Shown piece after piece: positions 41,371 through 49,960 of a DNA stretch of 64,000 nucleotides. Origin of the DNA: 3-1-20CM-4-69-9 sp963833655 (GTDB lineage: Bacteria; Actinomycetota; Thermoleophilia; Gaiellales; Gaiellaceae); contig CAWHYL010000004.1 of the NCBI GenBank assembly GCA_963833655.1, forward strand, positions 620,001 through 684,000. The letters are read 5' to 3'. Each line of letters begins with the position of its first letter. The stretch's first letter is position 1. A program made the position numbers and the translations under genes. The notes beneath the pieces were generated by a model. That model worked only from the letters and a program-made list of their open reading frames with translations, was not told the origin of the DNA and did no database searches.

Positions 41371-41389
41371 GGCGGGTAGTTTGCAGATC
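41371..41389. promoter_or_regulatory. Divergent overlapping promoters between the GGT and ABC genes
   Basis: Only 19 bases separate two GTG starts. On the plus strand TAGTTT (41377-41382) ends seven bases before GTG 41390. On the minus strand CAAACT (41383-41378) ends seven bases before GTG 41370. The two hexamers occupy almost the same bases, so the two leaderless promoters would share one core. Confidence 0.5.
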
Positions 41390-42334
41390 GTGACTGCAGC
41401 GACGGAGCTGCCGCTCGTGCATGCGCGCGGACTGGTCAAGAGCTTCGGCGATCTGGTCGCCGTCGACGCGATCGACTTCAACGTGCACAAGGGCGAGGCG
41501 TTCGGGTTCCTTGGGCCGAACGGGGCGGGTAAGAGCTCGACGATGCGGATGATCGGCTGTGTGTCGCCGCCGAGCGGCGGGACGCTCCGCATCCTCGGCC
41601 TCGACCCGAACAAGAACGGCGCGGACATCCGCGCGCGGCTCGGCGTCGTGCCGCAGGAGGACAGCCTCGACATGGAGCTGACCGTCCGCGAGAACATGCT
41701 CATCTACGGCCGCTACTTCGGGTTGCCGCGGAAGGTCGTCCACGAGCGCACGCAGCGGCTGCTCGAGTTCGTCCAGCTCGAGGAGCGGATCGACTCGAAG
41801 GTCGAGCCGCTGTCGGGCGGGATGAAGCGCCGCCTGACGATCGCCCGTTCGCTGATCAACGAGCCGGACATCCTTCTGCTCGACGAGCCGACGACCGGGC
41901 TCGACCCGCAGGCTCGCCACGTCGTCTGGGACCGGCTCCACGAGCTCAAGCACCGCGGCGCGACGCTACTGCTGACGACGCACTACATGGACGAGGCGGA
42001 GCAACTCTGCGACCGGCTCGTCGTGATGGACAAGGCGAAGATCGTGGCCGAGGGGTCGCCGCAGGAGCTGATCCGCCGGTACTCGACGCGCGAGGTCGTG
42101 GAGCTGCGGTTCGCGACCGAGCGGCCGCCCGACGACATCGCCGGACGCATCGACGGCCTCGCGCGCCGCGTCGATGCGCTCAGCGGCCGGCTGCTCGTCT
42201 ACACCGACGACGGCGACACGACCGCGGAGCGCATCCACGAGCTCGGCGTTCGGGCGCAGAGCACGCTCGTCCGGCGCTCCACGCTCGAGGACGTGTTCCT
42301 CCATCTGACCGGCCGCAGCCTCGTGGACGAATGA
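41390..42334 (+). CDS. ABC-2 type exporter ATP-binding subunit (DrrA/NodI-like)
   Basis: 314 residues from GTG 41390. Walker A is GPNGAGKSS, the Q-loop is VVPQED, the signature is LSGGMKRR, Walker B is ILLLDEPTTGLD and the switch His is TTHYMDEAE. The C-terminal ~90 residues (STREVVELRF onward) form the accessory domain of drug- and lipid-exporting ATPases. With the two following permease genes it forms a complete exporter. The substrate is unknown; lipooligosaccharide- or drug-type exporters have this layout. Confidence 0.95.
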   Translation: MTAATELPLVHARGLVKSFGDLVAVDAIDFNVHKGEAFGFLGPNGAGKSSTMRMIGCVSPPSGGTLRILGLDPNKNGADIRARLGVVPQEDSLDMELTVRENMLIYGRYFGLPRKVVHERTQRLLEFVQLEERIDSKVEPLSGGMKRRLTIARSLINEPDILLLDEPTTGLDPQARHVVWDRLHELKHRGATLLLTTHYMDEAEQLCDRLVVMDKAKIVAEGSPQELIRRYSTREVVELRFATERPPDDIAGRIDGLARRVDALSGRLLVYTDDGDTTAERIHELGVRAQSTLVRRSTLEDVFLHLTGRSLVDE

Positions 42335-43098
42335 GCTACGCGCTGCGCTCCTACGAGTTCTGGCTCACCTTCTATCGGCGGACGTGGCGCGGCTCGGTGG
42401 TGACGAGCGTCGTCAACCCGGTCTTCTACCTCGGTGCGCTCGGAGTTGGTCTCGGAACGCTCGTCAACAAGTCCGGGTCGACGCCCGGCGGGGTCAACTA
42501 CCTCTCGTTCGTCGCGCCCGGCGTACTTGCAGCGACGGCGATGCAGGTCGCGGCGACCGAAGCGATGTGGCCGGTCCTCGGCTCGATCCGCTGGACGCGC
42601 GTGTACTACGCGATGCTCGCGACGCCGCTCCGCATCCGCGACATCGTCTTCGGGCACCAGGCGTGGATGGTCACCCGCGTGGTGTCCAGCTGCGCGATCT
42701 ACCTCCTGGTGATCGCGGCATTCGGCGGCGTCCATTCGCCGCTCGCCGTCCTCACGGTCCCGGCGTGTCTGTTGATCGGCCTGGCCTTCTCGGCGCCGAT
42801 TGCTGCGTACTCCGCGACGTGCCAGGACGACGGCGTGTTCCCGGTCGTCACCCGCTTTGCGATCGTGCCGATGTTCCTGTTCTCGGGAACCTTCTTCCCG
42901 GTCTCCCAGCTGCCGACGGCGCTCGAGTGGGTCGCGTACGCGACGCCGCTGTGGCATGGGGTGGACCTCTGCCGCTCGTTGACGCTGGGCACGGCGCAGT
43001 GGCCCCTCAGCATCGTCCACGTCGTCTATCTCGCAGCGTGGGGTGCCGTCGGCCTCGTCGTCGCGCTGCGCACCTATCGAGAGAGGTTGTTGAAGTGA
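42331..43098 (+). CDS. ABC-2 type exporter permease 1
   Basis: 255 residues, starting as ATGA on the ATPase stop. Six membrane helices are predicted, with VTSVVNPVFYLGALGVGLG at the first and RFAIVPMFLFSGTFFPVSQLP in the second half, typical of NodJ/DrrB-type permeases. It pairs with the next permease as a heterodimer in the membrane. The start of the next gene overlaps it by four bases. Confidence 0.93.
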   Translation: MSYALRSYEFWLTFYRRTWRGSVVTSVVNPVFYLGALGVGLGTLVNKSGSTPGGVNYLSFVAPGVLAATAMQVAATEAMWPVLGSIRWTRVYYAMLATPLRIRDIVFGHQAWMVTRVVSSCAIYLLVIAAFGGVHSPLAVLTVPACLLIGLAFSAPIAAYSATCQDDGVFPVVTRFAIVPMFLFSGTFFPVSQLPTALEWVAYATPLWHGVDLCRSLTLGTAQWPLSIVHVVYLAAWGAVGLVVALRTYRERLLK

Positions 43099-43874
43099 CC
43101 GTTGCGGCGCTCCCGTTGCCGCGTGGCGCGGCGCTCTTCGAGCGCAACGCGCGCGCACACAGACGGCATTTCCTGATCATCTTCTCGGGCTTCTTCGAGC
43201 CTCTCTTCTACCTGCTCTCGATGGGCGTCGGGCTCGGCCACTACATCGGCAAGGTGCCCGGCCCGAACGGCGAGCTCGTCTCGTATGCCAGCTTCATCGC
43301 GCCTGCGCTCCTCGCGACGGCCGCAATGAACGGCGCGATGTACGACGCGTCGAGCACGTTCTGGAAGATGAAGTACATGAAGCTGTACGACTCCGTCCTC
43401 GCGACGCCGCTCGGCCCGCTGGACGTCGCCGTCGGCGAGCTGTCGTGGGCGCTCTTCCGCGGACTGCTCTACGCGGTCACGTTCCTGATCACCGTCTCGG
43501 CGCTCGGCGACGTCCATTCCCCCTGGGCGCTGCTCGCGCTGCCGGCGGCAATCCTGGTCGGGTTTGCGTTCGCCGGGATGGGGATGGCCGGCGCGACGTA
43601 CATGCGCAACTGGCAGGACTTCGAGTTCCTGAGCCTCGTCCAACTGCCGCTCTTTCTCTTCTCCGCGACGTTCTATCCGCTGTCCGTGTACCCGCACTGG
43701 CTGCAGGTCGTCGTCCGCTGCACGCCGCTCTACAACGCGATCTCGCTTATCCGCGGTCTGATGCTCGGCGTCCTCGGCCCGTACCAGCTCGCCAACGCGG
43801 CGTATCTCGTCGTCTTCGGCGCGATCGGCCTCGCGATTGCCCGGCGGCGCATCGGCAAGCTCCTTCTCAAATAG
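43095..43874 (+). CDS. ABC-2 type exporter permease 2
   Basis: 259 residues from GTG 43095 (GTGA overlap). The helix pattern matches permease 1: FSGFFEPLFYLLSMGVGLG at the N-terminus and SLVQLPLFLFSATFYPLSVYP before the last helices. The two permeases are clearly homologous and arose by duplication. With the ATPase they make one efflux pump. Confidence 0.93.
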   Translation: MTVAALPLPRGAALFERNARAHRRHFLIIFSGFFEPLFYLLSMGVGLGHYIGKVPGPNGELVSYASFIAPALLATAAMNGAMYDASSTFWKMKYMKLYDSVLATPLGPLDVAVGELSWALFRGLLYAVTFLITVSALGDVHSPWALLALPAAILVGFAFAGMGMAGATYMRNWQDFEFLSLVQLPLFLFSATFYPLSVYPHWLQVVVRCTPLYNAISLIRGLMLGVLGPYQLANAAYLVVFGAIGLAIARRRIGKLLLK

Positions 43875-43875
43875 C

Positions 43876-43921
43876 TACCCTGTCGAGGACGCAGCCGCGG
43901 CTTTCCGCCTGCTTCCGGCGG
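43876..43921 (+). promoter_or_regulatory. Putative promoter and leader hairpin of rpsO
   Basis: TACCCT (43876-43881, in GCTACCCTGT) is a candidate -10. The leader can form CCGCC/GGCGG (43905-43921) before the AAAGGAG ribosome binding site. S15 represses its own mRNA through leader structures in several phyla; whether this leader does so is not shown. Confidence 0.35.
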
Positions 43922-43952
43922 GTTGCTGGGACTGACGAGACAAAGGAGACAC

Positions 43953-44222
43953 ATGAGCCTCACGAAGGAAGCCAAGCAGGAGATCGTCGAGAAGCACGGC
44001 GCGAGTCAGACGGACACGGGCTCGACGAAGGTGCAGGTGGCGCTGCTGACGCAGCGGATCAACCAGCTGACCGAGCACCTCCGGACGCATCCGAAGGACC
44101 ACTACTCGAGGCGCGGGCTGCTCAAGCTCGTCGGCCGGCGCCGCCGCTTTCTGAACTATCTCCAAAAGCACGACCTGGAGGGGTATCGGGCACTCATCAA
44201 GGAACTGGGGCTGCGCAGGTAG
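43953..44222 (+). CDS. rpsO: 30S ribosomal protein S15
   Basis: 89 residues, exactly the family length, from ATG 43953 with AAAGGAG ahead. MSLTKEAKQEIVEKHG, DTGSTKVQVALLTQRINQLTEHLRTHPKDHYSRRGLL and KLVGRRRRFLNYLQKHD are canonical. It binds the 16S rRNA central domain. It is followed by pnp after a 95-base gap that contains a long stem-loop. Confidence 0.98.
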   Translation: MSLTKEAKQEIVEKHGASQTDTGSTKVQVALLTQRINQLTEHLRTHPKDHYSRRGLLKLVGRRRRFLNYLQKHDLEGYRALIKELGLRR

Positions 44223-44233
44223 CCCTGCCGTAA

Positions 44234-44293
44234 CGAGAGGGTGGAGATTCGAGTGAGCGCCGTTCGCGACGTTCACTCGAGTCCCCACTCTCG
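44234..44293 (+). promoter_or_regulatory. Long stem-loop between rpsO and pnp (candidate RNase III site)
   Basis: Bases 44234-44256 and 44273-44293 pair over CGAGAG/CTCTCG at the base and TCGAGTGA/TCACTCGA at the top, with a small internal loop between. A 16-base apical segment closes the structure. In E. coli the pnp leader folds into such a hairpin, which is cut by RNase III and then degraded by PNPase to control pnp. The position here matches. There is no T-run, so it is not an ordinary terminator. Confidence 0.65.
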
Positions 44294-44317
44294 CTAAGCA
44301 GAGTGGAGGAACAACAT

Positions 44318-46801
44318 ATGGCGATTGCCACTGAGCGCCGGGCCGAGGTCAGCGTGACCATCGGTGGGCGCGAGATCAGCTTCGAGACCGGCAAGCTCGC
44401 GAAGCAGGCCGACGGCGCCGTCGTCGTCCGATCCGGGGACACGATGGTGCTGGCGACGGCGCAGGGGCGGATGGAACCGCGCGAGGGCGCGGACTTCTTC
44501 CCACTGACCGTCGACGTCGAAGAGCGGATGTACGCCGCCGGCAAGATCCCGGGCGGCTTCTTCAAGCGCGAGGGGCGGCCGACGGAGCGCGCCATCCTGA
44601 CCGCGCGCATGATCGACCGGCCGATCCGGCCGTTGTGGCCGAAGGGCTACAAGAACGAGACGCAGGTGATCTGCACGGTGCTGAGCGCCGACCTGATCAC
44701 CGCGCACGACATCCTGTGCATCAACGGCGCCTCCGCGGCCCTGATGATCTCGCCGCTGCCGTTCATGGGGCCGGTCGGCGCGGTCCGCATCGGGATGATC
44801 GACGGCGAGCTCGTCGTCAACCCGACGCTGCCGGAAGTGGAGGAGCACGCGGAGCTCGACCTGATCGTCGTCGGCACGAACGACGGCCTGACGATGGTCG
44901 AGGCCGGTGCGAACGAAGTCCCCGAGCCCAAGCTGCTCGAGGCACTCGACCTCGCACACAGCGAGATCAAGAAGCTCTGCGAGGCACAGCTCGACCTCCA
45001 GCGCGAGGCGGGCAAGGCGAAATGGCTCGACGACTCCGTGACGGAGGAGATCGACAACGAGCACGGCGACGCCATCCGCCGGCGCATCAACTCCGAGGGC
45101 CTGCGTGCTGCGGACGCCGTCGTCGAGGAGGCACTGCCGCAGCTGAGCATGGACTCGACCGAGGACGACGTGCTCACGCAGGTGCAGCGCAAGATGAGCC
45201 TTGCGGCCGTGCTGGAGCGCATCCGCCTCGAGTCGGTGTTGCAGCCGGTTCGCGAGCAGTTCGAGCCGGATCTGCGTGCGCTGACCGACGCGGAGCAGGA
45301 CTCGAAGGAGCTCAAGTCCGCGAAGCGGCAGCTGCTGTTCGACCGGATCGTCGAGACAGTCGAGCTGCCGTTCCCGGTCGGCCCGTCCGTCGGCGACGGC
45401 GAGGCGGCGACGGCGAAGGACTCGCTCACGAAGAATTACGTCAAGCGTGGCGCAGAGGCGATCTACAAGGAGCTCGTCCGCCGCAAGATCGCAGTCGAGA
45501 AGAACCGGCCGGACGGCCGCAGCCCGGAGGAGATCCGGCCGATCACGTGCGAGGTCGGCGTCTCCGCGCGCACACACGGCTCAGGGCTCTTCACGCGCGG
45601 TCAGACGCAGATCATGTCGCTGCTGACGCTGGGCACGGCGAAGGAGGGTCAGCGGATCGACGATCTCTCGCTCGAGACCGACCGTCGCTACATGCACCAC
45701 TACAACTTCCCGCCTTACTCGGTCGGGGAGACGGGCTTCATGCGCGGCCCGAAGCGGCGTGACATCGGCCACGGTGCGCTCGCGCAGCGCGCGCTCGAGG
45801 CGATGATCCCGTCGGCGGCGGACTTCCCGTACACGATTCGGATCGTTTCCGAGACGCTCGAGTCGAACGGCTCGTCGTCGATGGGCTCGGTCTGCGGCTC
45901 GACGCTCGCGCTGATGGACGCCGGCGTGCCGATCAAGAAGCCGGTCTCGGGTATCGCGATGGGCCTCGTCAAGGAGGGCGACGACTACGTCATCCTCACC
46001 GACATCCAGGGTGCCGAGGATCACCTCGGCGACATGGACTTCAAGGTCGCCGGCACGGAGGATGGAATCACCGCCCTGCAGATGGACATCAAGATCACGG
46101 GCGTGACGCGCGAGATCATGCAGGGTGCGCTCGATCAGGCGAAGCAGGCGCGCGTGTCCATCCTCGAGAAGATGCTCGAGGCGATCCCGGAGGTTCGCGG
46201 CGAGCTGAACGTGAACGCGCCGCGCATCTCCACGGTCAAGATCGACCAGGAGAAGATCGGCATGGTGATCGGTAAGGGCGGCGAGACGATCCGTGCGCTC
46301 GAGGCCGACTACGAAGTGCAGATCGACATCGAGGAGGACGGTACGATCCTTATCTACGCCACCGACGGCAACAAGGCGAGTGCCGCGATCTCTGCGATCG
46401 AGTCGCTCACGAAGGAGCCCGAGGTCGGCGACGAGTTCCGCAACGCGAAGGTCGTGAAGACGACGCAGTTCGGCGCGTTCGTGGAGCTGAAGAAGGGGAC
46501 GGACGGCCTCTTGCACGTCTCGAACGTCGGCCCCGGCCGGGTCGGTCACATCGAGGACGTGATCCAGCGGGGCGACACGCTCGACGTCGTCGTCCAGGAG
46601 GTCGACAAGGCGCGAGGCCGGATCGGGCTCAAGCTGATCCAGAAGCACGAGAACGGCAACACCGTGTCGCCGGAGGAGCTGATCGAGCGGGCCAAGAACG
46701 CGCCGCCGCGCGAGCGGACGGAAGAGCGTCCGCGCGGCGACCGCGACCGGCGTGGCGGCCGCGGCGGCCGAGGCCGCGGCGGCGACCGCGAGCGCAGCTA
46801 G
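44318..46801 (+). CDS. pnp: Polynucleotide phosphorylase
   Basis: 827 residues from ATG 44318 with GTGGAGGA upstream. Two RNase PH domains are joined by the helical linker; the second includes SNGSSSMGSVCGSTLALMDAG. A KH domain lies near 646 (GMVIGKGGETIRALE), S1 near 704-775 (AKVVKTTQFGAFVELKKGTDGLLHVSN), and an Arg/Gly-rich tail covers 790-827. It degrades RNA phosphorolytically and can add tails. It is longer than the E. coli enzyme (711) mainly because of its linker and RGG-like tail, as in other actinobacteria. Confidence 0.97.
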   Translation: MAIATERRAEVSVTIGGREISFETGKLAKQADGAVVVRSGDTMVLATAQGRMEPREGADFFPLTVDVEERMYAAGKIPGGFFKREGRPTERAILTARMIDRPIRPLWPKGYKNETQVICTVLSADLITAHDILCINGASAALMISPLPFMGPVGAVRIGMIDGELVVNPTLPEVEEHAELDLIVVGTNDGLTMVEAGANEVPEPKLLEALDLAHSEIKKLCEAQLDLQREAGKAKWLDDSVTEEIDNEHGDAIRRRINSEGLRAADAVVEEALPQLSMDSTEDDVLTQVQRKMSLAAVLERIRLESVLQPVREQFEPDLRALTDAEQDSKELKSAKRQLLFDRIVETVELPFPVGPSVGDGEAATAKDSLTKNYVKRGAEAIYKELVRRKIAVEKNRPDGRSPEEIRPITCEVGVSARTHGSGLFTRGQTQIMSLLTLGTAKEGQRIDDLSLETDRRYMHHYNFPPYSVGETGFMRGPKRRDIGHGALAQRALEAMIPSAADFPYTIRIVSETLESNGSSSMGSVCGSTLALMDAGVPIKKPVSGIAMGLVKEGDDYVILTDIQGAEDHLGDMDFKVAGTEDGITALQMDIKITGVTREIMQGALDQAKQARVSILEKMLEAIPEVRGELNVNAPRISTVKIDQEKIGMVIGKGGETIRALEADYEVQIDIEEDGTILIYATDGNKASAAISAIESLTKEPEVGDEFRNAKVVKTTQFGAFVELKKGTDGLLHVSNVGPGRVGHIEDVIQRGDTLDVVVQEVDKARGRIGLKLIQKHENGNTVSPEELIERAKNAPPRERTEERPRGDRDRRGGRGGRGRGGDRERS

Positions 46802-46823
46802 CTCAGACGCAAGCACACGCGCG

Positions 46824-46845
46824 AAGGGCGGCTCCGGCCGCCCTT
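46824..46845 (+). terminator. Probable terminator of rpsO-pnp
   Basis: AAGGGCGGC and GCCGCCCTT form a perfect 9-bp stem around the tetraloop TCCG, 22 bases after the pnp stop. The tail is CCTCCGTTCT, with few T residues, as often in high-GC genomes. Confidence 0.6.
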
Positions 46846-46934
46846 CCTCCGTTCTGGTGCCGAGTTGGCGCAGGCGCGTCACTGTTTCGTGCGCCTCTTA
46901 GCGGTAGCGTCGACCACGAGGGCGGCGGGCTTCA

Positions 46935-46956
46935 GCCCCACCCTGGGTGGGGGAGT
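46935..46956. repeat. 22-base dispersed repeat, inverted copy of 30521-30542
   Basis: GCCCCACCCTGGGTGGGGGAGT matches the reverse complement of 30521-30542 at 20 of 22 positions. Both copies lie in intergenic DNA. Its core CCACCCTGGGTGG is itself palindromic. The rest of the 223-base gap (46802-47024) shows only the pnp terminator. Confidence 0.5.
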
Positions 46957-47024
46957 GGGCGCAGCCGGGGTCGGGCGGAGAACCTGTCGCCGCCCGGCAA
47001 GGTTCGCCTGGTAAGGATGCAGTC

Positions 47025-47771
47025 GTGCTGCGCCTGAACCGCATCACCTTCGCCTGCGCGGAGCCGCGGCGCGTCGCGGAGTTCTGGACCGAGCTGCTCG
47101 ACGGCTACGCCGCCGTTGCCAACGGCGGGGCGTACATCGGACGCGGTGACGGACCGGCCATCTTCTTCCGCCGGGGCGACAAATCGCCGACGATCGAGCT
47201 CCCGATCCACCTCGACGTCAACGTCCCCGACCGCGAGGCGGAGCTGCAGCGAATCCTCGAGCTCGGCGGCAGGCTCGTCGAGACCAAGTCGCACCAGATC
47301 GGCGAGCTGTCGGAGACATGGACCGTCATGCGCGATCCCGAGGGGAACGGCTTCTGCGTCCAGTCGCCGCCGCAGACCGACACGCGCCGCATCGGCAACG
47401 TCACCTTCTCGTGCGCGAGCCCGATCTCGCTCGGCCGGTTCTGGGCGGCTGCGCTCGGCTGGCCGGACGAGCCGATCGACCCGGGCTTCGTGCAGACGCT
47501 GCTCGACGCCGGCATGGATCCCCGCGAGACGGAGTCGTTCTACGTCACGCGCGAGACGCCGACGAGCCGGCCGCGCCTCCTCTTCCAGCGCCGCGAGAAG
47601 TCGCGGCCCGCGTCGTACCCGATCCACCTCGACTTCCGCGCCGGCGACCGCGAGGCGGAGATCGGGCGCCTGCAGCAGCTCGGCGCGACCGTGGAGGCCA
47701 CGACGTCGGATGACGACTCCACGTGGACGATCATGCGGGATCCCGAGTCGAACCCGTTCTGCGTCGAGTAG
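47025..47771 (+). CDS. Two-domain VOC (glyoxalase-like) protein
   Basis: 248 residues from GTG 47025. Two tandem VOC domains repeat the same design. The first runs LRLNRITFACAEPRRVAEFW to MRDPEGNGFCVQ; the second runs IGNVTFSCASPISLGRFWAAALGW to MRDPESNPFCVE. The duplication is internal to one gene. The frame is open upstream to 46947, but the conserved first strand fixes the start. An AAGGAT hexamer ends six bases upstream, so a leaderless start is possible. The 3' end overlaps the convergent kinase gene by 41 bases. Confidence 0.85.
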   Translation: MLRLNRITFACAEPRRVAEFWTELLDGYAAVANGGAYIGRGDGPAIFFRRGDKSPTIELPIHLDVNVPDREAELQRILELGGRLVETKSHQIGELSETWTVMRDPEGNGFCVQSPPQTDTRRIGNVTFSCASPISLGRFWAAALGWPDEPIDPGFVQTLLDAGMDPRETESFYVTRETPTSRPRLLFQRREKSRPASYPIHLDFRAGDREAEIGRLQQLGATVEATTSDDDSTWTIMRDPESNPFCVE

Positions 47772-48645
47772 CGCCGTCGGACGGCCGGACGACGAAGCCC
47801 TGCACGCCCACCCGGCGCACGGCCTCCGCCCGTTCGGGCTGGGCGAGCGCGACGACGCACCCGCCGAACCCGCCGCCGGTCATCCGCGCCGCGAACGCGC
47901 CCGCGGCCAACGCGCCGTCGACCAACGCGTCCAGCGCGGGCGTCGACACCTCGTAGTCGTCGCGCAGGCTCGAGTGGCTCGCGGCGAAGATCGCCCCGAG
48001 CGCCGCGATGTCGCCGCCCTCCAGGGCGGCCACCGTCTGCCGAACACGCTCGTTCTCCGTCTCGACGTGCCGCACGCGCCCGGGCATGCCGGCCTCCAGC
48101 TCACGGCGCCGGTCGCCGTACCCGGAACCGCCGAGCGCCCGGCGCTCGCCCGAGTCGAGCACGACGATCGCCACTTCGCCCTCCAACGGCACCCACCGGC
48201 GCTCGAGCGTCCCGCAGTCGAGCAGCAGCGCGTGCCCCGCACGGCCGAGCAGCGACGCCGCCTGGTCGAGGATCCCGGAAGGCACACCCGTGGCACGCTG
48301 CTCGGCGCGCTGGCACGCGATCGCGAGCTCCATCGGCTCGAGCTCGACGGCCGCCGCAGCGCAGAGTGCCAGGCCGACCGCGACCTCGAACGCCCCCGAC
48401 GACCCGAGGCCGGCGCCTTGCGGCAGGTCGGACTCGACAGCGGCCCTGATCGCGACGGGAGGCCGCCCCAGCACCTCCAGCTCGCGCTGGACGGCCTCGG
48501 CGAGCGGCGAGGCGGGCTCGAGTTCCTCTGCGCGCTCGTAGCGCAGCGTGATGCCGAGCTGGATCGCGATCGGGAGCACGAGCCCGCCGCTGTAGTCGGT
48601 GTGGTCGCCGATCAGATTCACGCGCCCGGGCGCCCACACCTCCAT
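47731..48645 (-). CDS. galK: GHMP-family galactokinase-like kinase, short form
   Basis: 304 residues from ATG 48645. WAPGRVNLIGDHTDYSGG, the ATP loop GAGLGSSGAFEVAVG and the C-terminal MTGGGFGGCVVAL are galactokinase signatures. The protein is some 80 residues shorter than typical GalK. It starts right at the sugar-binding motif and lacks part of the middle. It probably phosphorylates galactose or a related hexose. No other Leloir gene is nearby. It is divergent from the M16 peptidase gene across 25 bases. Confidence 0.85.
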   Translation of the reverse strand: MEVWAPGRVNLIGDHTDYSGGLVLPIAIQLGITLRYERAEELEPASPLAEAVQRELEVLGRPPVAIRAAVESDLPQGAGLGSSGAFEVAVGLALCAAAAVELEPMELAIACQRAEQRATGVPSGILDQAASLLGRAGHALLLDCGTLERRWVPLEGEVAIVVLDSGERRALGGSGYGDRRRELEAGMPGRVRHVETENERVRQTVAALEGGDIAALGAIFAASHSSLRDDYEVSTPALDALVDGALAAGAFAARMTGGGFGGCVVALAQPERAEAVRRVGVQGFVVRPSDGATRRRTGSTRDPA

Positions 48646-48670
48646 CACCTCGCGCGAGGATAATGACCCC
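48646..48670. promoter_or_regulatory. Divergent promoters between the kinase and M16 peptidase genes
   Basis: GATAAT (48659-48664) ends six bases before GTG 48671 on the plus strand. On the minus strand CATTAT (48665-48660) overlaps it and ends 14 bases before ATG 48645. The only AT-rich patch in the gap therefore serves both directions. An ATGACG-like -35 for the minus direction lies inside the peptidase gene. Confidence 0.5.
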
Positions 48671-49960
48671 GTGCAGAAGTACGTCATCTCCGAGCTCGAT
48701 TCGGGCGAGCGCGTCATCTCCGAGCGCGTGCCGGGTGTCCGCTCGGTTGCGATCGGCTTCTGGATCGGCGCCGGCTCGCGCGACGAGACGGACGCGAAGG
48801 CCGGAGCCTCTCACTTCATCGAGCATCTGCTCTTCAAGGGCTCGCACGCCTACACCGCACAGCAAATCGCCGAGATCTTCGACGGCCTCGGCGGCGAGCT
48901 GAACGCAGCCACCTCGCGCGAGCACACGATGGTCTACGCGCGCGTTCCCGACGCGCATGCCCAGACGGCGCTGAACGTGATGACCGACATGGTCTTCGCG
49001 CCCGCGTTCTCCGACCTCGACTCCGAGCGCGCGGTCGTGCTCGAGGAGATCGCGATGTACGAGGACACGCCGCAGGAGCTCGTGCACGACCTTTTCTCGG
49101 AGGCCGTGTTCGGGCGCCACGCGCTCGGCCGGCCGGTGATCGGCACGACCGAGGTCATCTCGAGCGTGACCAAGCGCGTGCTCTCGACGTACCACCGGCA
49201 GATGTACGCCGGCGGCAACGTCGTCATCGCGGCCGCCGGAAACGTCGAGCACAACAAGCTGATGCGGATGCTGCAGCGAGCGCAGAGCCAGCAGCGGCCG
49301 CCGGCGGGCGGGCCGCGGGTGCGGCGGCCGCTCGTGAAGGCGCCGCCGCCGGGCCTCGTGTTCGCGAAGAAGGACACCGAGCAGTACCACGTCTGCGTGG
49401 GCGCGCCCGGCATCGCGCGGTCGGACCGGCGCCGCTTCGCGGCGTCGATCCTCGACTCGATCCTCGGTGGCTCCGCGTCGTCGCGCCTCTTCCAGGAGAT
49501 CCGCGAGAAGCGAGGCATGGCCTACGCCGTCTACTCGTTCGCGTCGCAGTACACCGACACGGGCCTCGTCGGCGTCTACATCGGCACGCGCGAGGAGAAC
49601 CTCGCGGCCTCGCTCGAGATCACGGCAGAGCAGCTCGCCGACATCGGCGGCGGAAACGTCAAGCCCGTCGAGATCGCCCGCGCGAAGGAGAACCTCAAGG
49701 GACGGATCATGCTCTCGATGGAGTCGACGGCGAACCGGATGAGCCGGCTCGGCAAGTCGCTCGTGACGGACACGGAGCTGCTCTCGTTCGAGCGGATCAT
49801 CGCCGAGATCGAGGCGGTCGAGCCGGACGAGGTCTCCGAGCTCGCCGCGCTGCTGTTCGCGCCGGAGCGTCTGTCGATCTCCGGCATCGGGCCGAGCGAG
49901 CGCGTCTTCCGCGCGGCCGTGCGGCGGATCAACCCGGCCGTCCTCGCCCGCGCCGCTTGA
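48671..49960 (+). CDS. M16-family zinc peptidase (processing-peptidase type)
   Basis: 429 residues from GTG 48671. The inverted zinc motif HFIEHLLF (HxxEH) lies near residues 56-60, with the downstream glutamate in EEIAMYEDTPQELVHD. The second half has the usual GGSASSRLFQEIREKRGMAYAVYS. Both M16 domains are in one chain. In actinobacteria such genes sit beside dapB, dapA or pnp, as here. Its substrate is unknown. It overlaps dapB as TTGA. Confidence 0.94.
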   Translation: MQKYVISELDSGERVISERVPGVRSVAIGFWIGAGSRDETDAKAGASHFIEHLLFKGSHAYTAQQIAEIFDGLGGELNAATSREHTMVYARVPDAHAQTALNVMTDMVFAPAFSDLDSERAVVLEEIAMYEDTPQELVHDLFSEAVFGRHALGRPVIGTTEVISSVTKRVLSTYHRQMYAGGNVVIAAAGNVEHNKLMRMLQRAQSQQRPPAGGPRVRRPLVKAPPPGLVFAKKDTEQYHVCVGAPGIARSDRRRFAASILDSILGGSASSRLFQEIREKRGMAYAVYSFASQYTDTGLVGVYIGTREENLAASLEITAEQLADIGGGNVKPVEIARAKENLKGRIMLSMESTANRMSRLGKSLVTDTELLSFERIIAEIEAVEPDEVSELAALLFAPERLSISGIGPSERVFRAAVRRINPAVLARAA

